From positions 1-56,427 of the IMG/VR virus record IMGVR_UViG_3300005529_000043: a DNA stretch of 56,427 nucleotides; one strand, given 5' to 3'. The notes beneath the pieces are model-generated. The model worked only from the letters and a program-made list of their open reading frames with translations, was not told where the DNA came from and searched no databases. The position numbers were made by a program, and so were the translations under genes. Origin of the DNA: a virus. Shown piece after piece: positions 1 through 8,644 of this stretch (the first letter of the stretch is position 1; each line of letters opens with the position of its first letter).

Positions 1-3000
1 AACGTCGACGTCGATCGACTGGAGGGATATGCTGTGCGTGCCCCCGCTCGGCGTCGAGCTAATGCGAACATAAGGCGCGATACTCATACCCTCGGCCGCC
101 GTCGTGGGAACGATGTGAACGAGCGTGTTCGGGCGGCCGGGTGTTGCGATCGTAACCGGCCAGATTGTCGCGCTATCGATGATATGACCTCGGACGGCAT
201 CGTAGGAACCGTCCGTTTTCGCCATGCCGGTGATGAATGTCAGCGCGGCATTGGCGCTCGCCTTCACATAAAGTGTTCTGAGGAGCTTCGGCGACTGAGG
301 GAGGGTGAGCGCGAACGGCATTTCTGCAATGGCCGACCCGGTCCATGTTGCGGGATAATCGCAGTTGATAGTCGCGATCTGTGTCGCCGTTGTATCCGCA
401 TAGCTCGCATACAGCGTTCCATCCCCATGCGACGCGAAGAAGACCTGATCGGATCGGAACTTAGAAGGGTCGAGCCGGTTACTCGTGTTGTTTACGAGCG
501 CAAACGACGGCGAGAGGTCGAACTGATAGTTCTCTACCCCGAGCACTTCGCCCGAGAGATAATGTCGCCGGACCTCGCCGGTAAGGAACTTATAGATGTA
601 AAGTGACTGTGGGAGCCCGCACGAGACCCAGTTGACGCCATCGTTCGCAGGCGTGACGTTGGTATTCCCCTGAAGCGCCTTCCACGTTACGCCGCCGCTC
701 GATACGAGGTTCCCAGCGACATACGCGGTCGTACTGCTCCACGGCGCCACGCCGGAAGCCGACGCCCAGAGATCGACGCTGGATGGGAAATACAGCCAAA
801 GCTCGTACCGGTGCGCCAGCATCCCGAGCGAAGCGCGTTTCGCATTCGCATGCCGCCCCAAGCCGGGAATGTATTCATCAAGGTATTTTCGAACGGCCGT
901 CTGTATTTGCGCCGGAAATGGAACGACGCCGGAACCTTCGGCAAAATAAAGGCCGCTGGCGGAGAGGAAGAAGACGACCTTATTCCACTTCTGAATTGCT
1001 GTCCGGCTAATCGCTCCGATCTGCCGGGTCTCCTCTTCGACGCGTGGCTTACTGGCCTGAAGGATCGTAAGCGTCGCGGAGTCTGTCGTAAAGACCCACA
1101 GCTCTCCCAGGATAACTTCCATACCCGTAATCGGAGCGAACGGGTGCGCCCTCTCGACCTGAAGCGGAGGCCACTCGGTCGGAGCGTTCGGAAGCGAATA
1201 AATGTACTGCGGCGGCTCGTAGTAATTTTTTACCGTCTTCGTCGGCCGCGGAGTAATGCCGCTCGGGTCCGAGTACGCCGGAACGCTGTCGGACGAAACG
1301 GCGATCACCGGGTCCGTAACGGGATAGTCTCCGAGCTTAAAATACTTCCTCACGCCACCCGAGTAGCGGCTGACATAGAGCCGGAGCGTCACAATGTCCG
1401 GCGTCATGCCGCGTGGAAGCACGAAAAACATCCAGTCGGCTTCGTCGGAGTCGTGAGCGATCGCGGCGTTATTGAGCGTAATATCCGAAAGATCGGATTG
1501 ATTACCCTGCCCATCGACATACGCGAAGTGGAACGAAATGGTATTGAGTCCGTCGCCCGGTCCGGTGGAGGGAGCGAAATCGGTGCTTGGCGTTAGGTGA
1601 CTGCTTGGGCTGATACCATTATAGACTTTGCCGTCTAAGTACATTGCAGAGACCGCTGGGCCAGGCGTATCAACCCAGTACGTCGTCTTGGTGTTGCCCA
1701 GGACGAGTTTCGTTTGATAATCGCGAACGCGCTGCGCGGAGAATTGACCGACCTCGTACCCATCGTATTGATCGGGGGTGTTGCCAAAATCAATTCCCGT
1801 ATCCGGAATGTCGTCCGTAAAGACCTGCCCCTGCTTGAGGGAACCGATGTAGCCGTAAGTATGCGGCTCGAAGAGTGGATCGTCAGTGACGTTCTTACTA
1901 TCGTCCGGCTCGCTGTGTGCGGTACGAAAGATGAGGATTTCTTCCGTCGTGCTCCAGTCGATCGGGAACGTAGTCGCATCGAACATCGTGAGCGGCGCGC
2001 CCTTGAACTCGCTCGCGGGGCACATCAGTTTGTACGGCGTAACGTCGCCCGGGAACTTCATAACGGCGGGGTCGCCCCACCCCAGATAACGCGCCGTTGC
2101 ATAGTATGGCGTTTGCGTGGCAAGCGGCGCGGACGAGGTACTCAGGCTTCGGAACTTCGCCTGAAGATCGAAGAAGTCGTCTTTCGACGGGAAGAGCGTT
2201 TGACCGGTCGTGCCCGTATGGACCGTCGTGAATGTGCCGTCGCCATTGCCGATCTGCCAAATTCCAGGCCCAGAGTTATCCGGGTCCCAGGAAGAGAGAT
2301 CGGAGAGGTCGAACCAGATTTGCGGGTTCGTGTTCGGGTTCGCGATCTGGTCCGGGAATGTTAATACGCCCGAGACAAGCCGACCCGCGATCGGAGGAAT
2401 ATACATCCGGTCCTCAACCCACAAGTCCGCCGAGGGCTTGGAGTTCCGATATACGGTATTGCCTTTCGCATCGACGCTCGTGCGGACCGCGACGAAGCGG
2501 TATCCCCACGCGCGGCTCTTCGTGTGGTTGTAGAAGTGCGCGCTTGCCGCATCTTCGGGGACGGCGGGGTCGCCGGCGCCTTTCACCCAGGGCGTCTGCG
2601 GCACAATAGAACTATATTCCGGACCGGTCGCGAGGAAGTAGGGCGCGTCGATTGGAACTTTTAAAACTTGGGGATCGCCCGTGATCGGGTCGGGGATGGA
2701 GCTGAATACGTGGAGCTGCCCACCGCTCGCTCCGTGAGAATCGTAGAGGTGATCGTCGTTATTAAAGACGAGCAGATCGCCCGTTGTCTTTCCAACGAAA
2801 GAGACGGTCAATGGGACCGGCGTAAGGTCCTTGCCAAGCGTCGTGACATTCCACGTCGTTCCGCTCGTGATCGGCGTCAGAACGGACGTGGGCTCGAGAC
2901 TGTACGTCGCAACGTCATAGACGCTGACAATGAGCGACGTATTGAGCTGGCACACGCCGACCGTCGGCGGCGTAGGTGGCGTCGTCGTCGTGTCTCCCGC

Positions 3001-3423
3001 GGTAATCGTAGAACTGAGCGTCGCAGTCCAGGAGGTTTCGGCGGCTTTGTCGACGATCGAAAGCGCGACTGCACCCGTGGCGCCATCCCACCACAGCAGG
3101 ACGTTGTATCGCAGGGTCTTCATCGCGCCCGACGTCACATACTCCACGACGTACTCGCACGTCGCGACGGGAACGCTTCCAGCAGGCATCGGGACGAACC
3201 CCGACTCCGGATTCCACGCCCGCGTAATATCGTACTCTTTGATGCCGGTGCGGAGCGTAAGCTCTCCCTCCGACTCAATGCGAAAATTTCGAAGGTCCGT
3301 AAACCGGCCCTTCGAAATTGTGGAGGTGTTCGAGTCTAAGTCAAGGCCAGCAAGGGACGGGATCGATTCCCTGTGATATTCCTGGCCGACCTTGAGGGTT
3401 CTTGGGTCGAGCGGTGTCGCCAT
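1..3423 (-). CDS. large tail/hub-like virion protein, C-terminus outside window
   Basis: An open frame of 1,141 codons runs from an ATG at 3423-3421 to the left edge, so the C-terminus is missing. The start overlaps the previous stop as TAATG. The product is rich in beta-strand-like and Thr/Gly segments, with no signal peptide or membrane segment. Around residues 895-930 a stretch with WSSTTAYVAGNLV, WKAL and W resembles a CBM5/12-type carbohydrate-binding module, often found in phage tail and fibre proteins. It is last in the visible virion operon, after five adaptor-like genes. This suggests a tail hub, stopper or host-recognition protein. Role inferred from size, module and position. Confidence 0.75.
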   Translation of the reverse strand, partial: MATPLDPRTLKVGQEYHRESIPSLAGLDLDSNTSTISKGRFTDLRNFRIESEGELTLRTGIKEYDITRAWNPESGFVPMPAGSVPVATCEYVVEYVTSGAMKTLRYNVLLWWDGATGAVALSIVDKAAETSWTATLSSTITAGDTTTTPPTPPTVGVCQLNTSLIVSVYDVATYSLEPTSVLTPITSGTTWNVTTLGKDLTPVPLTVSFVGKTTGDLLVFNNDDHLYDSHGASGGQLHVFSSIPDPITGDPQVLKVPIDAPYFLATGPEYSSIVPQTPWVKGAGDPAVPEDAASAHFYNHTKSRAWGYRFVAVRTSVDAKGNTVYRNSKPSADLWVEDRMYIPPIAGRLVSGVLTFPDQIANPNTNPQIWFDLSDLSSWDPDNSGPGIWQIGNGDGTFTTVHTGTTGQTLFPSKDDFFDLQAKFRSLSTSSAPLATQTPYYATARYLGWGDPAVMKFPGDVTPYKLMCPASEFKGAPLTMFDATTFPIDWSTTEEILIFRTAHSEPDDSKNVTDDPLFEPHTYGYIGSLKQGQVFTDDIPDTGIDFGNTPDQYDGYEVGQFSAQRVRDYQTKLVLGNTKTTYWVDTPGPAVSAMYLDGKVYNGISPSSHLTPSTDFAPSTGPGDGLNTISFHFAYVDGQGNQSDLSDITLNNAAIAHDSDEADWMFFVLPRGMTPDIVTLRLYVSRYSGGVRKYFKLGDYPVTDPVIAVSSDSVPAYSDPSGITPRPTKTVKNYYEPPQYIYSLPNAPTEWPPLQVERAHPFAPITGMEVILGELWVFTTDSATLTILQASKPRVEEETRQIGAISRTAIQKWNKVVFFLSASGLYFAEGSGVVPFPAQIQTAVRKYLDEYIPGLGRHANAKRASLGMLAHRYELWLYFPSSVDLWASASGVAPWSSTTAYVAGNLVSSGGVTWKALQGNTNVTPANDGVNWVSCGLPQSLYIYKFLTGEVRRHYLSGEVLGVENYQFDLSPSFALVNNTSNRLDPSKFRSDQVFFASHGDGTLYASYADTTATQIATINCDYPATWTGSAIAEMPFALTLPQSPKLLRTLYVKASANAALTFITGMAKTDGSYDAVRGHIIDSATIWPVTIATPGRPNTLVHIVPTTAAEGMSIAPYVRISSTPSGGTHSISLQSIDVDV

Positions 3424-4172
3424 TAAAACAAGCCAGCTAAATTCGGGGGCGGGAGCGTCATCTGTGTGTAGTCGGTCTGGTCGGTCTTCGCGGCGGAAAT
3501 CGCAGCCTGGAACTGGGACATCGCGAGATCGTATTCATCCCGATGAACTTTGAGGCCACCCGGCGAGCCCGCGAAAATTTGAGCTTTCACGTACTCCTTA
3601 ATCCCATGCGTCGCGGCGGTGAAGCAGTCTTCCGGACCGCACGACTGCATTTTGTTCGTCGGATCGGCGCCGTACCCAGCCCACTCGTCTTTGTCCGTCG
3701 GGCTGTACGGATTTAAATACGGCGCATAGTTAATCGTCAAGTAGCCCGTCGAGAGATCGAAGGGATAGACGAGTAGCTCTTTCCGCGGCGTAACTGCGAC
3801 GAAGATTTTACCTTGAAGGTAATCGTTCGACGGTGGAATAGGATCGTTTATAGAGGTGCGATTGCTCGCGGCAACACGGTGCAGGTCCTGATACGCCCGC
3901 ACGAAGACGGTCACGAAATCCGGAGTGTCGGTTGTAAGCGACCAGGTGACTTCGTTGAACTGGCGGAAGCCCGCAGGGAGGTCATAGATGCCGTTCGTAT
4001 TGTTCGCGACCAACCCGATTGTCGCCGTCCTCCAGCACGCAGAGGTTTCCTGCTGAAGGATGAACTGGGCGGTCGACATCCATTGCATCGCAATGACACT
4101 GTTCAACCACGCCACCGGCACAACCTCTTTCGTTTCTGTTCGCGCCTGCATATAAATTTCAAACCACGTCAT
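3423..4172 (-). CDS. adaptor-like head-tail connector protein, copy 5 of 5
   Basis: A 249-residue protein with an N-terminal helical half, a central YDLPAGF turn followed by beta-like segments, and a C-terminal helical part with an acidic/Gln-rich end. The pattern of helices, then an LP(A/T/S)(G/D)F turn, then strands, then helices recurs in the four genes upstream. It is typical of the gp4/gp6-type connector proteins that extend the portal (family placement from memory). The gene lies between another adaptor-like gene and the large tail gene, whose ATG overlaps its stop. Confidence 0.6.
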   Translation of the reverse strand: MTWFEIYMQARTETKEVVPVAWLNSVIAMQWMSTAQFILQQETSACWRTATIGLVANNTNGIYDLPAGFRQFNEVTWSLTTDTPDFVTVFVRAYQDLHRVAASNRTSINDPIPPSNDYLQGKIFVAVTPRKELLVYPFDLSTGYLTINYAPYLNPYSPTDKDEWAGYGADPTNKMQSCGPEDCFTAATHGIKEYVKAQIFAGSPGGLKVHRDEYDLAMSQFQAAISAAKTDQTDYTQMTLPPPNLAGLF

Positions 4173-4181
4173 TTTGGAACG

Positions 4182-4859
4182 TTAGGAAGTGGTGGGAATT
4201 TCTGCGCCGTAGAGCCGGAGAGGCGTGTTGGCGTCTCGGATCGCATTAATCGCGTCGCTTAACGTCTGGAGACCTTTCGAGACATCGCTCGGGTTATCGA
4301 CGAGGAGGTTGTGGCGGAGGCGCGCTAACCGGACCGCTTCCAAAATAACCGGCTGCTCGAAGGTCCACGGAATAATTGCGAAGTGTCCGTTCCCGGGGTC
4401 CGTGATTTCCGTCGTTTCGTCGTCGATGAATTGAAACGTCCAGATGTAGTGAAGCGTAACGCTCATCACCGACTGCGGCCGGAGTTTGAGCACGGTCGTG
4501 TCGATGCGGCACACCGGATTCGCGGCCGTGCCGCCCTGGAACGGATTGTTGGCGACGTTAATGTATTCGCGATGCCCAAGAATGCGCGCAGCTCCCTCTT
4601 TCGCACCGCTTACTTCGACCAGGAGGCCCTTGTAGAAGTCGGTGGGAAGATCGAAAGTCCCTTCGTTGGTCGTCTGCGAAGCCTGGGCGATGGTAACCGA
4701 CTTCGTGTAAAAAGTCTGGTCGGCTCGAAGTGCGATCGGGTAATAAAATTGCAGCGCCTTATTCACCAACTGCTTTGCGGTCGGCTGGTCGAGGCTAACC
4801 GCGGTGGCCGTGTGCTTACAGCGAATAAGCACCTGGTAGATCATGTTGTCGAGAGTCAT
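4182..4859 (-). CDS. adaptor-like head-tail connector protein, copy 4 of 5
   Basis: A 225-residue protein, strongly helical at the N-terminus with a Gln-Leu-Val-Asn-Lys-Ala pattern. A FDLPTDFYKG turn near residue 75 is followed by strands and C-terminal helices. It shares the architecture of its four neighbours, so it is read as a connector or adaptor protein that joins portal to tail. It is separated from the next gene by only 9 bases. No enzymatic motif is visible. Assignment rests on shared layout and operon position. Confidence 0.6.
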   Translation of the reverse strand: MTLDNMIYQVLIRCKHTATAVSLDQPTAKQLVNKALQFYYPIALRADQTFYTKSVTIAQASQTTNEGTFDLPTDFYKGLLVEVSGAKEGAARILGHREYINVANNPFQGGTAANPVCRIDTTVLKLRPQSVMSVTLHYIWTFQFIDDETTEITDPGNGHFAIIPWTFEQPVILEAVRLARLRHNLLVDNPSDVSKGLQTLSDAINAIRDANTPLRLYGAEIPTTS

Positions 4860-4868
4860 GGGAGCTTT

Positions 4869-5534
4869 TTAGACGGAGCCGGACGACTCGGTGCGAGAAT
4901 TCAGCATTTGGTTATCAAAGAGGCCCTCGTAGAATGCCTTGTTCTGCGTAAGGACCTCCGCGGCCTGCTGCTGCGTGAGGAGGTAAGCTTTCTCTTCGGG
5001 AAGAAGCTGCTCTAAGGTGTATTCAGCGGCAAGTTGATGGATCGCGCTCTCCGACTGATACGGCATCGTGTCGTACGTCGCGTCGGGAATTGTCGAGCCG
5101 AACATCTTCGGCTGACGCGGGTAGTAGCCCAGCGTAATCGTCAGGCCCGAGGGCAGCGTGTTAACTTTCTGGTTCTCGAAGAAAATCGAAGGCGACGTGT
5201 TGGACGCGAGACAATAGGGATTCGTCTTTCGCGTACCGATTTCTTCCGTGTCGATGTACGAGAGAGGATACTCCACCCCATTGTTGACGTACACTGCGTC
5301 GTTGGCGTAGGCCGTGAAGTCGGACGGGAGCGACGCTCCGTCGGCGATAGAAATGTACTTTCTAAAATCCGATTCGTTAGCGATGACGTAGGTCCTCCAG
5401 ACGTAGTCGCGAGCGTACTCTACGTTCGCGTCAATCAGGGCGTCGTCGTATTGAATGTCCTGCGCGAAGGCCATGAGGAGGGTCTTAACTTTCGCGCGAC
5501 GCTGACCCTTGTTATAAAGGCTTTGAGCTGGCAT
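4869..5534 (-). CDS. adaptor-like head-tail connector protein, copy 3 of 5
   Basis: A 221-residue protein. N-terminal helices (residues 1-60) are followed by a LPSDFTAY turn near residue 70, a beta-like centre containing GYYPRQP, and C-terminal helices rich in Gln/Glu/Leu. It has the same turn as the neighbouring copies. It is probably part of the head-tail connector stack. No catalytic residues or signal peptide are visible. Confidence 0.6.
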   Translation of the reverse strand: MPAQSLYNKGQRRAKVKTLLMAFAQDIQYDDALIDANVEYARDYVWRTYVIANESDFRKYISIADGASLPSDFTAYANDAVYVNNGVEYPLSYIDTEEIGTRKTNPYCLASNTSPSIFFENQKVNTLPSGLTITLGYYPRQPKMFGSTIPDATYDTMPYQSESAIHQLAAEYTLEQLLPEEKAYLLTQQQAAEVLTQNKAFYEGLFDNQMLNSRTESSGSV

Positions 5535-5546
5535 AGGGCAAGGGAA

Positions 5547-6113
5547 TTAAAGTCGACCGCCGGGGATGAAGTCTTCTGTCATGAGCGCTTTATGCACCCA
5601 GTCGACTCGGATTTCGTCGTAACCTGCGGGCGGCAGGATGGGGAGATCGGCCTGAAAATTTGCAAGTGTGGGCTCCGTCAGAAGCGTAAGGCCGATGGCG
5701 TTCCCCGAGAAGACAACGGTTCCCGAAACGAAGGAATAGAACGCGGCGTCGTCGGAGGTTACGTCCGCCATTTGATAATACATGGCGGGATCGACGGGGA
5801 CGGCCGGGACCCAGAGACTGTCGCCTACGTTCCTTTGAATCGCCGCGCCGAGAACTTTGACGGTGTTGCTTGGTAGTACGGCTCCATTGCTATACGTAGC
5901 GACAGTGATAGCCGTACTGCCAATAGCTTCAAGTTCCTCGGGAGGAATCTCGCGTAAGAGCTGACAACTGATTTCATAAAGGAGGAGCTCGACGTCAGCC
6001 GGGTCCCAGTACGGATTGAACTCTTCGTTCTCCGACGGCGTGCTGAACAGTTCGGCTTCGCGCTCGCGCTGCGCGATCGAGTCTTTGAGGTCCGCCCAAG
6101 TTACTTGCGGCAT
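5547..6113 (-). CDS. adaptor-like head-tail connector protein, copy 2 of 5
   Basis: A 188-residue protein with an acidic helical N-terminus, an AVLPSNTVKVL segment corresponding to the LP turn of its neighbours, and an Ala/Val-rich strand region. It ends with GGRL and lacks the long C-terminal helices of the other copies, so it is the most divergent of the five. Its start directly follows the stop of the gene before it, which implies coupled translation. Probably a connector component. Confidence 0.5.
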   Translation of the reverse strand: MPQVTWADLKDSIAQREREAELFSTPSENEEFNPYWDPADVELLLYEISCQLLREIPPEELEAIGSTAITVATYSNGAVLPSNTVKVLGAAIQRNVGDSLWVPAVPVDPAMYYQMADVTSDDAAFYSFVSGTVVFSGNAIGLTLLTEPTLANFQADLPILPPAGYDEIRVDWVHKALMTEDFIPGGRL

Positions 6114-6704
6114 TTAGGTGAACGAGAGAAGTTTGCGCTGGAACTCTTTATTGAAATAATTCCACCGGTCGACCGCGTCCCGATCTTCCTGCGCCACAAG
6201 CTCGCGGCAGGCGAGCGTTTTAACCAAGTGATAAAAACCATCCGGGAACGGCGTGAGCGTCGCGCCAGAGTTCCCGATCGCCGGCGGGAGGGACCAGTAG
6301 ACCATCGTGTCGGCCGACCCGTACGCCAGCCCCCCTTTGACGTAAATGAAGTTCGGGCCGAAGCTACCGCCGCGTGTGCGAAAGGCATCGCCGATGCCGA
6401 CTGGAACTTTAGGAACGAACTGATACGGGGAATTCTTATATCCGCAGAGGCAGTACCAATAGTCCGAGGGGACGGCCGTGCCGGCGCCGAGCGAGGCGGT
6501 GACGGCAGCCGTTTTGAGTAGGCGTGCTACAATAACGTCCGGCGTATGTGGCGCGTGGATCATCGCGCGGCACAGATCAGCCTGCGCGACGGTCAGCGCT
6601 CGTGCGATGCTGGCGTCCGTATAGAAACGGGCGGAGGTGGAGGCCCCCCGCCCGGCATCGTTCAGCAAATATCGCGCGCGGGAAATTAAGTCCGTATCGA
6701 GCAC
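6114..6704 (-). CDS. adaptor-like head-tail connector protein, copy 1 of 5
   Basis: A 196-residue protein beginning with helices (MLDTDLISRARYLLNDAG) followed by an AVPSDYWY turn, strands, and two C-terminal helices that end in a Lys/Arg-rich FQRKLLSFT tail. This is the clearest match to the podoviral adaptor (gp4-like / DUF6682-like) pattern in the set. It follows the capsid-proximal gene at 6714-7286. Function inferred from pattern and position. Confidence 0.6.
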   Translation of the reverse strand: MLDTDLISRARYLLNDAGRGASTSARFYTDASIARALTVAQADLCRAMIHAPHTPDVIVARLLKTAAVTASLGAGTAVPSDYWYCLCGYKNSPYQFVPKVPVGIGDAFRTRGGSFGPNFIYVKGGLAYGSADTMVYWSLPPAIGNSGATLTPFPDGFYHLVKTLACRELVAQEDRDAVDRWNYFNKEFQRKLLSFT

Positions 6705-6713
6705 GGCGCGGAA

Positions 6714-7286
6714 TTATTCTTGCGGGAGGTTGACTTCCGGCATGGCGATCGCGCTCACGCCATCTACCGCGTTAACAGCAAGGAGTGGATTCTCGGAGAG
6801 AACTTTTTTACGGGCCTCGATCTCCGTTCGAGCCGCTCGATCGCGACCCAGGCGAGCCAGGTCCCTTGAATCCTCATTCGTCACTTCGAGCAGGTCGAAG
6901 AAGAGGCCGTAGGAGGGGTCGACGATCAGCGCACGGACGATGTCTTCCGACTTGAAGCCATCGCGTACCGCCTGATTCACGTCGGTCCGACACGGGAGCT
7001 TAAAGACATAAATCTTCTCCTCGTGCCCGAACATATTGTCTTTCGTGAGGACCGGCTTCGAGAGCGCCACCTGAATACTTCCGCAGTCCGGCGAAGTGGT
7101 CTCATCCGTGATAGTGCGACCCGAAGGGGCCTGGAACGATTCGCGCTTGACGGTGCTGATCGGAACAATGAGCGCCCGCCGAAACGGAAGGTCGTCGTCC
7201 TGATCGAACTGCGGAGAGGCGAGGGCCGCGGCCTGTTCGCGCGCCGCTTTGGTGACGCGTTTATTGCCGGCTAATTTGCTTGGCAT
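6714..7286 (-). CDS. conserved virion-operon protein of unknown function
   Basis: A 190-residue soluble protein. The N-terminus is basic (MPSKLAGNKRVTKAA), the middle has alternating strands, and the C-terminal third is a charged helix (LARLGRDRAARTEIEARKK). I do not recognise the family. It is the first gene after the terminator that follows the capsid gene, so it is probably made in lower amounts than capsid. A head-completion or capsid-associated role would fit its place but is not shown. Confidence 0.55.
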   Translation of the reverse strand: MPSKLAGNKRVTKAAREQAAALASPQFDQDDDLPFRRALIVPISTVKRESFQAPSGRTITDETTSPDCGSIQVALSKPVLTKDNMFGHEEKIYVFKLPCRTDVNQAVRDGFKSEDIVRALIVDPSYGLFFDLLEVTNEDSRDLARLGRDRAARTEIEARKKVLSENPLLAVNAVDGVSAIAMPEVNLPQE

Positions 7287-7310
7287 AGGGTAACTTTTTA
7301 GTGTGGGGAT

Positions 7311-7354
7311 TAAAAAAGAGGGTGGGCCTCCAGGGACGGAGGCCCAGCACCCTC
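7311..7354 (-). terminator. intrinsic terminator after the major capsid gene
   Basis: On the minus strand GAGGGT-GCT-GGGCCTCC pairs with GGAGGCCC-ACCCTC around a short loop and is followed by six U residues (plus-strand A run 7312-7317). It lies 13 bases past the capsid stop codon. It probably lowers expression of the connector genes relative to capsid. Confidence 0.9.
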
Positions 7355-7366
7355 AGAGCGAAGACC

Positions 7367-8581
7367 TTAGTTGGGGTTCTTCAGGATCGCGTGCGAGGTC
7401 GCAAAGCGAGCTTCGACGCCATAGCGCGAGCTGAGCGCGATCGAGTGACCGGCCTGACGCGGGAGCGAGGTGTCTTTCACCTCCATGAAGTTCGGACCGA
7501 ACTGGCGGAGCCAGATGAACTTCGGATCGACGACCAGGATGCCGTGCTTATACGGCGCGACCTCCCAGAACTCCTTCTCGAGCATTACGAGAATCTTGAA
7601 GTTCCCGAAGAGCGTGTACTGGGCGATGTCAATGCCGTAGGCTTGACGGCCCATCTGAAGCACGCGGACCTTGTCCTTTACGAACTGGTTCAAGTCGAGC
7701 GCGGCATCCGGACCGAACAAGCCGATCTTCGTGGAGCTACCCGAATACTTGTTGTTCCAGACGGCCGTGCGAAGGAACGTGTCGAACTTCGACTCCGTAA
7801 GGGAACCCGAGAACGTTTGCACGTTGCCAGGATCGACGGTGTTGATGACGCCACGCGTACCGCGCAGAGTACCAGTAAAGGACCCGTTGACGCTGGCCTG
7901 GGTATATCCAGTCGCAACGAAGTATTGTCCGAAGAGGACGTTGCGCTCCATATCGCAGCGGAACTGCGTGATGGCCGCCTCTTTGTCCATCTGGAACTTA
8001 TTGCCGTAGTACGTCGGCGAGTACATCATTTCCTCGGTGATGTCGACCGAATAGGACGTCGAGGTAATGCTGTTGCTCTTGAAGGTCGGGCGCGTACCGC
8101 GGGCATCCGGGTAGTAGCCGCCTTCCACGAGGATGTTCCCACAGGAGACGAGAGTGTAAGGACCCGTGACCGCAGCGATATTGCTTCCCGTCGGGAAAAG
8201 CATGAGCGTCACCGTGGACGTGGTGCTCGTGCGGCTTACGACTGCGTGCGTGACAAAATACTGTCCGCTGGTAGCCTCGAAGAATGCGTCGCCAACGACG
8301 ACGGTGGGCGAAGAGACGATGACGTTCTCCGTCGGATTGCCTCCGACGATCGAAGCGGTCACGACGTTCGTGCCGTAGTCATACTGTTGTTCCTGCCACT
8401 CGAAGGTCGTTTGGCTGGTTGGCTTCAGCCGGCCTTTGGTCTGGGACAGGAACGAGGTTAAAGGGGAGGACTCACGATCGTAAGTCGTGACGTCTCGGGC
8501 AACTTCACGAATGAGGTCGTTGCCACCGAGAGAAAACGTGCCAACCGTCGACACGCTGGGCGTGCCAATAAAATTAGCCAT
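7367..8581 (-). CDS. major capsid protein, SU10/DUF5309-like HK97 fold
   Basis: A 404-residue protein. The N-terminal arm carries the YDRESSPLTSFLSQTKG pattern typical of SU10/DUF5309-type capsid proteins (Pro followed by Leu-Thr-Ser just after the arm). Next come a P-domain-like centre (EWQEQQYDYG) and many short beta segments. The C-terminal half contains helix-rich A-domain-like stretches such as TKIGLFGPDAALDLNQFVKD. Length suits a full-length coat protein with no N-terminal scaffold fusion, and a separate scaffold gene lies directly upstream. A strong terminator follows it. Confidence 0.85.
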   Translation of the reverse strand: MANFIGTPSVSTVGTFSLGGNDLIREVARDVTTYDRESSPLTSFLSQTKGRLKPTSQTTFEWQEQQYDYGTNVVTASIVGGNPTENVIVSSPTVVVGDAFFEATSGQYFVTHAVVSRTSTTSTVTLMLFPTGSNIAAVTGPYTLVSCGNILVEGGYYPDARGTRPTFKSNSITSTSYSVDITEEMMYSPTYYGNKFQMDKEAAITQFRCDMERNVLFGQYFVATGYTQASVNGSFTGTLRGTRGVINTVDPGNVQTFSGSLTESKFDTFLRTAVWNNKYSGSSTKIGLFGPDAALDLNQFVKDKVRVLQMGRQAYGIDIAQYTLFGNFKILVMLEKEFWEVAPYKHGILVVDPKFIWLRQFGPNFMEVKDTSLPRQAGHSIALSSRYGVEARFATSHAILKNPN

Positions 8582-8644
8582 AGGTGGTAGCTGGGACTAA
8601 GAGAGTTGAATGGCCGGCGCGGGAGGATGCGCCCGCCAAAGGAA

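Noticed and set aside
34-3376. Several plus-strand frames of 100-260 residues
   Set aside because: They lie opposite one continuous minus-strand frame that runs off the window edge and has normal protein composition.
7301-8461. 386-residue plus-strand open frame
   Set aside because: It lies opposite the major capsid gene, is Arg/Glu-rich in the way antisense of GC-rich genes is, and has no family signal.
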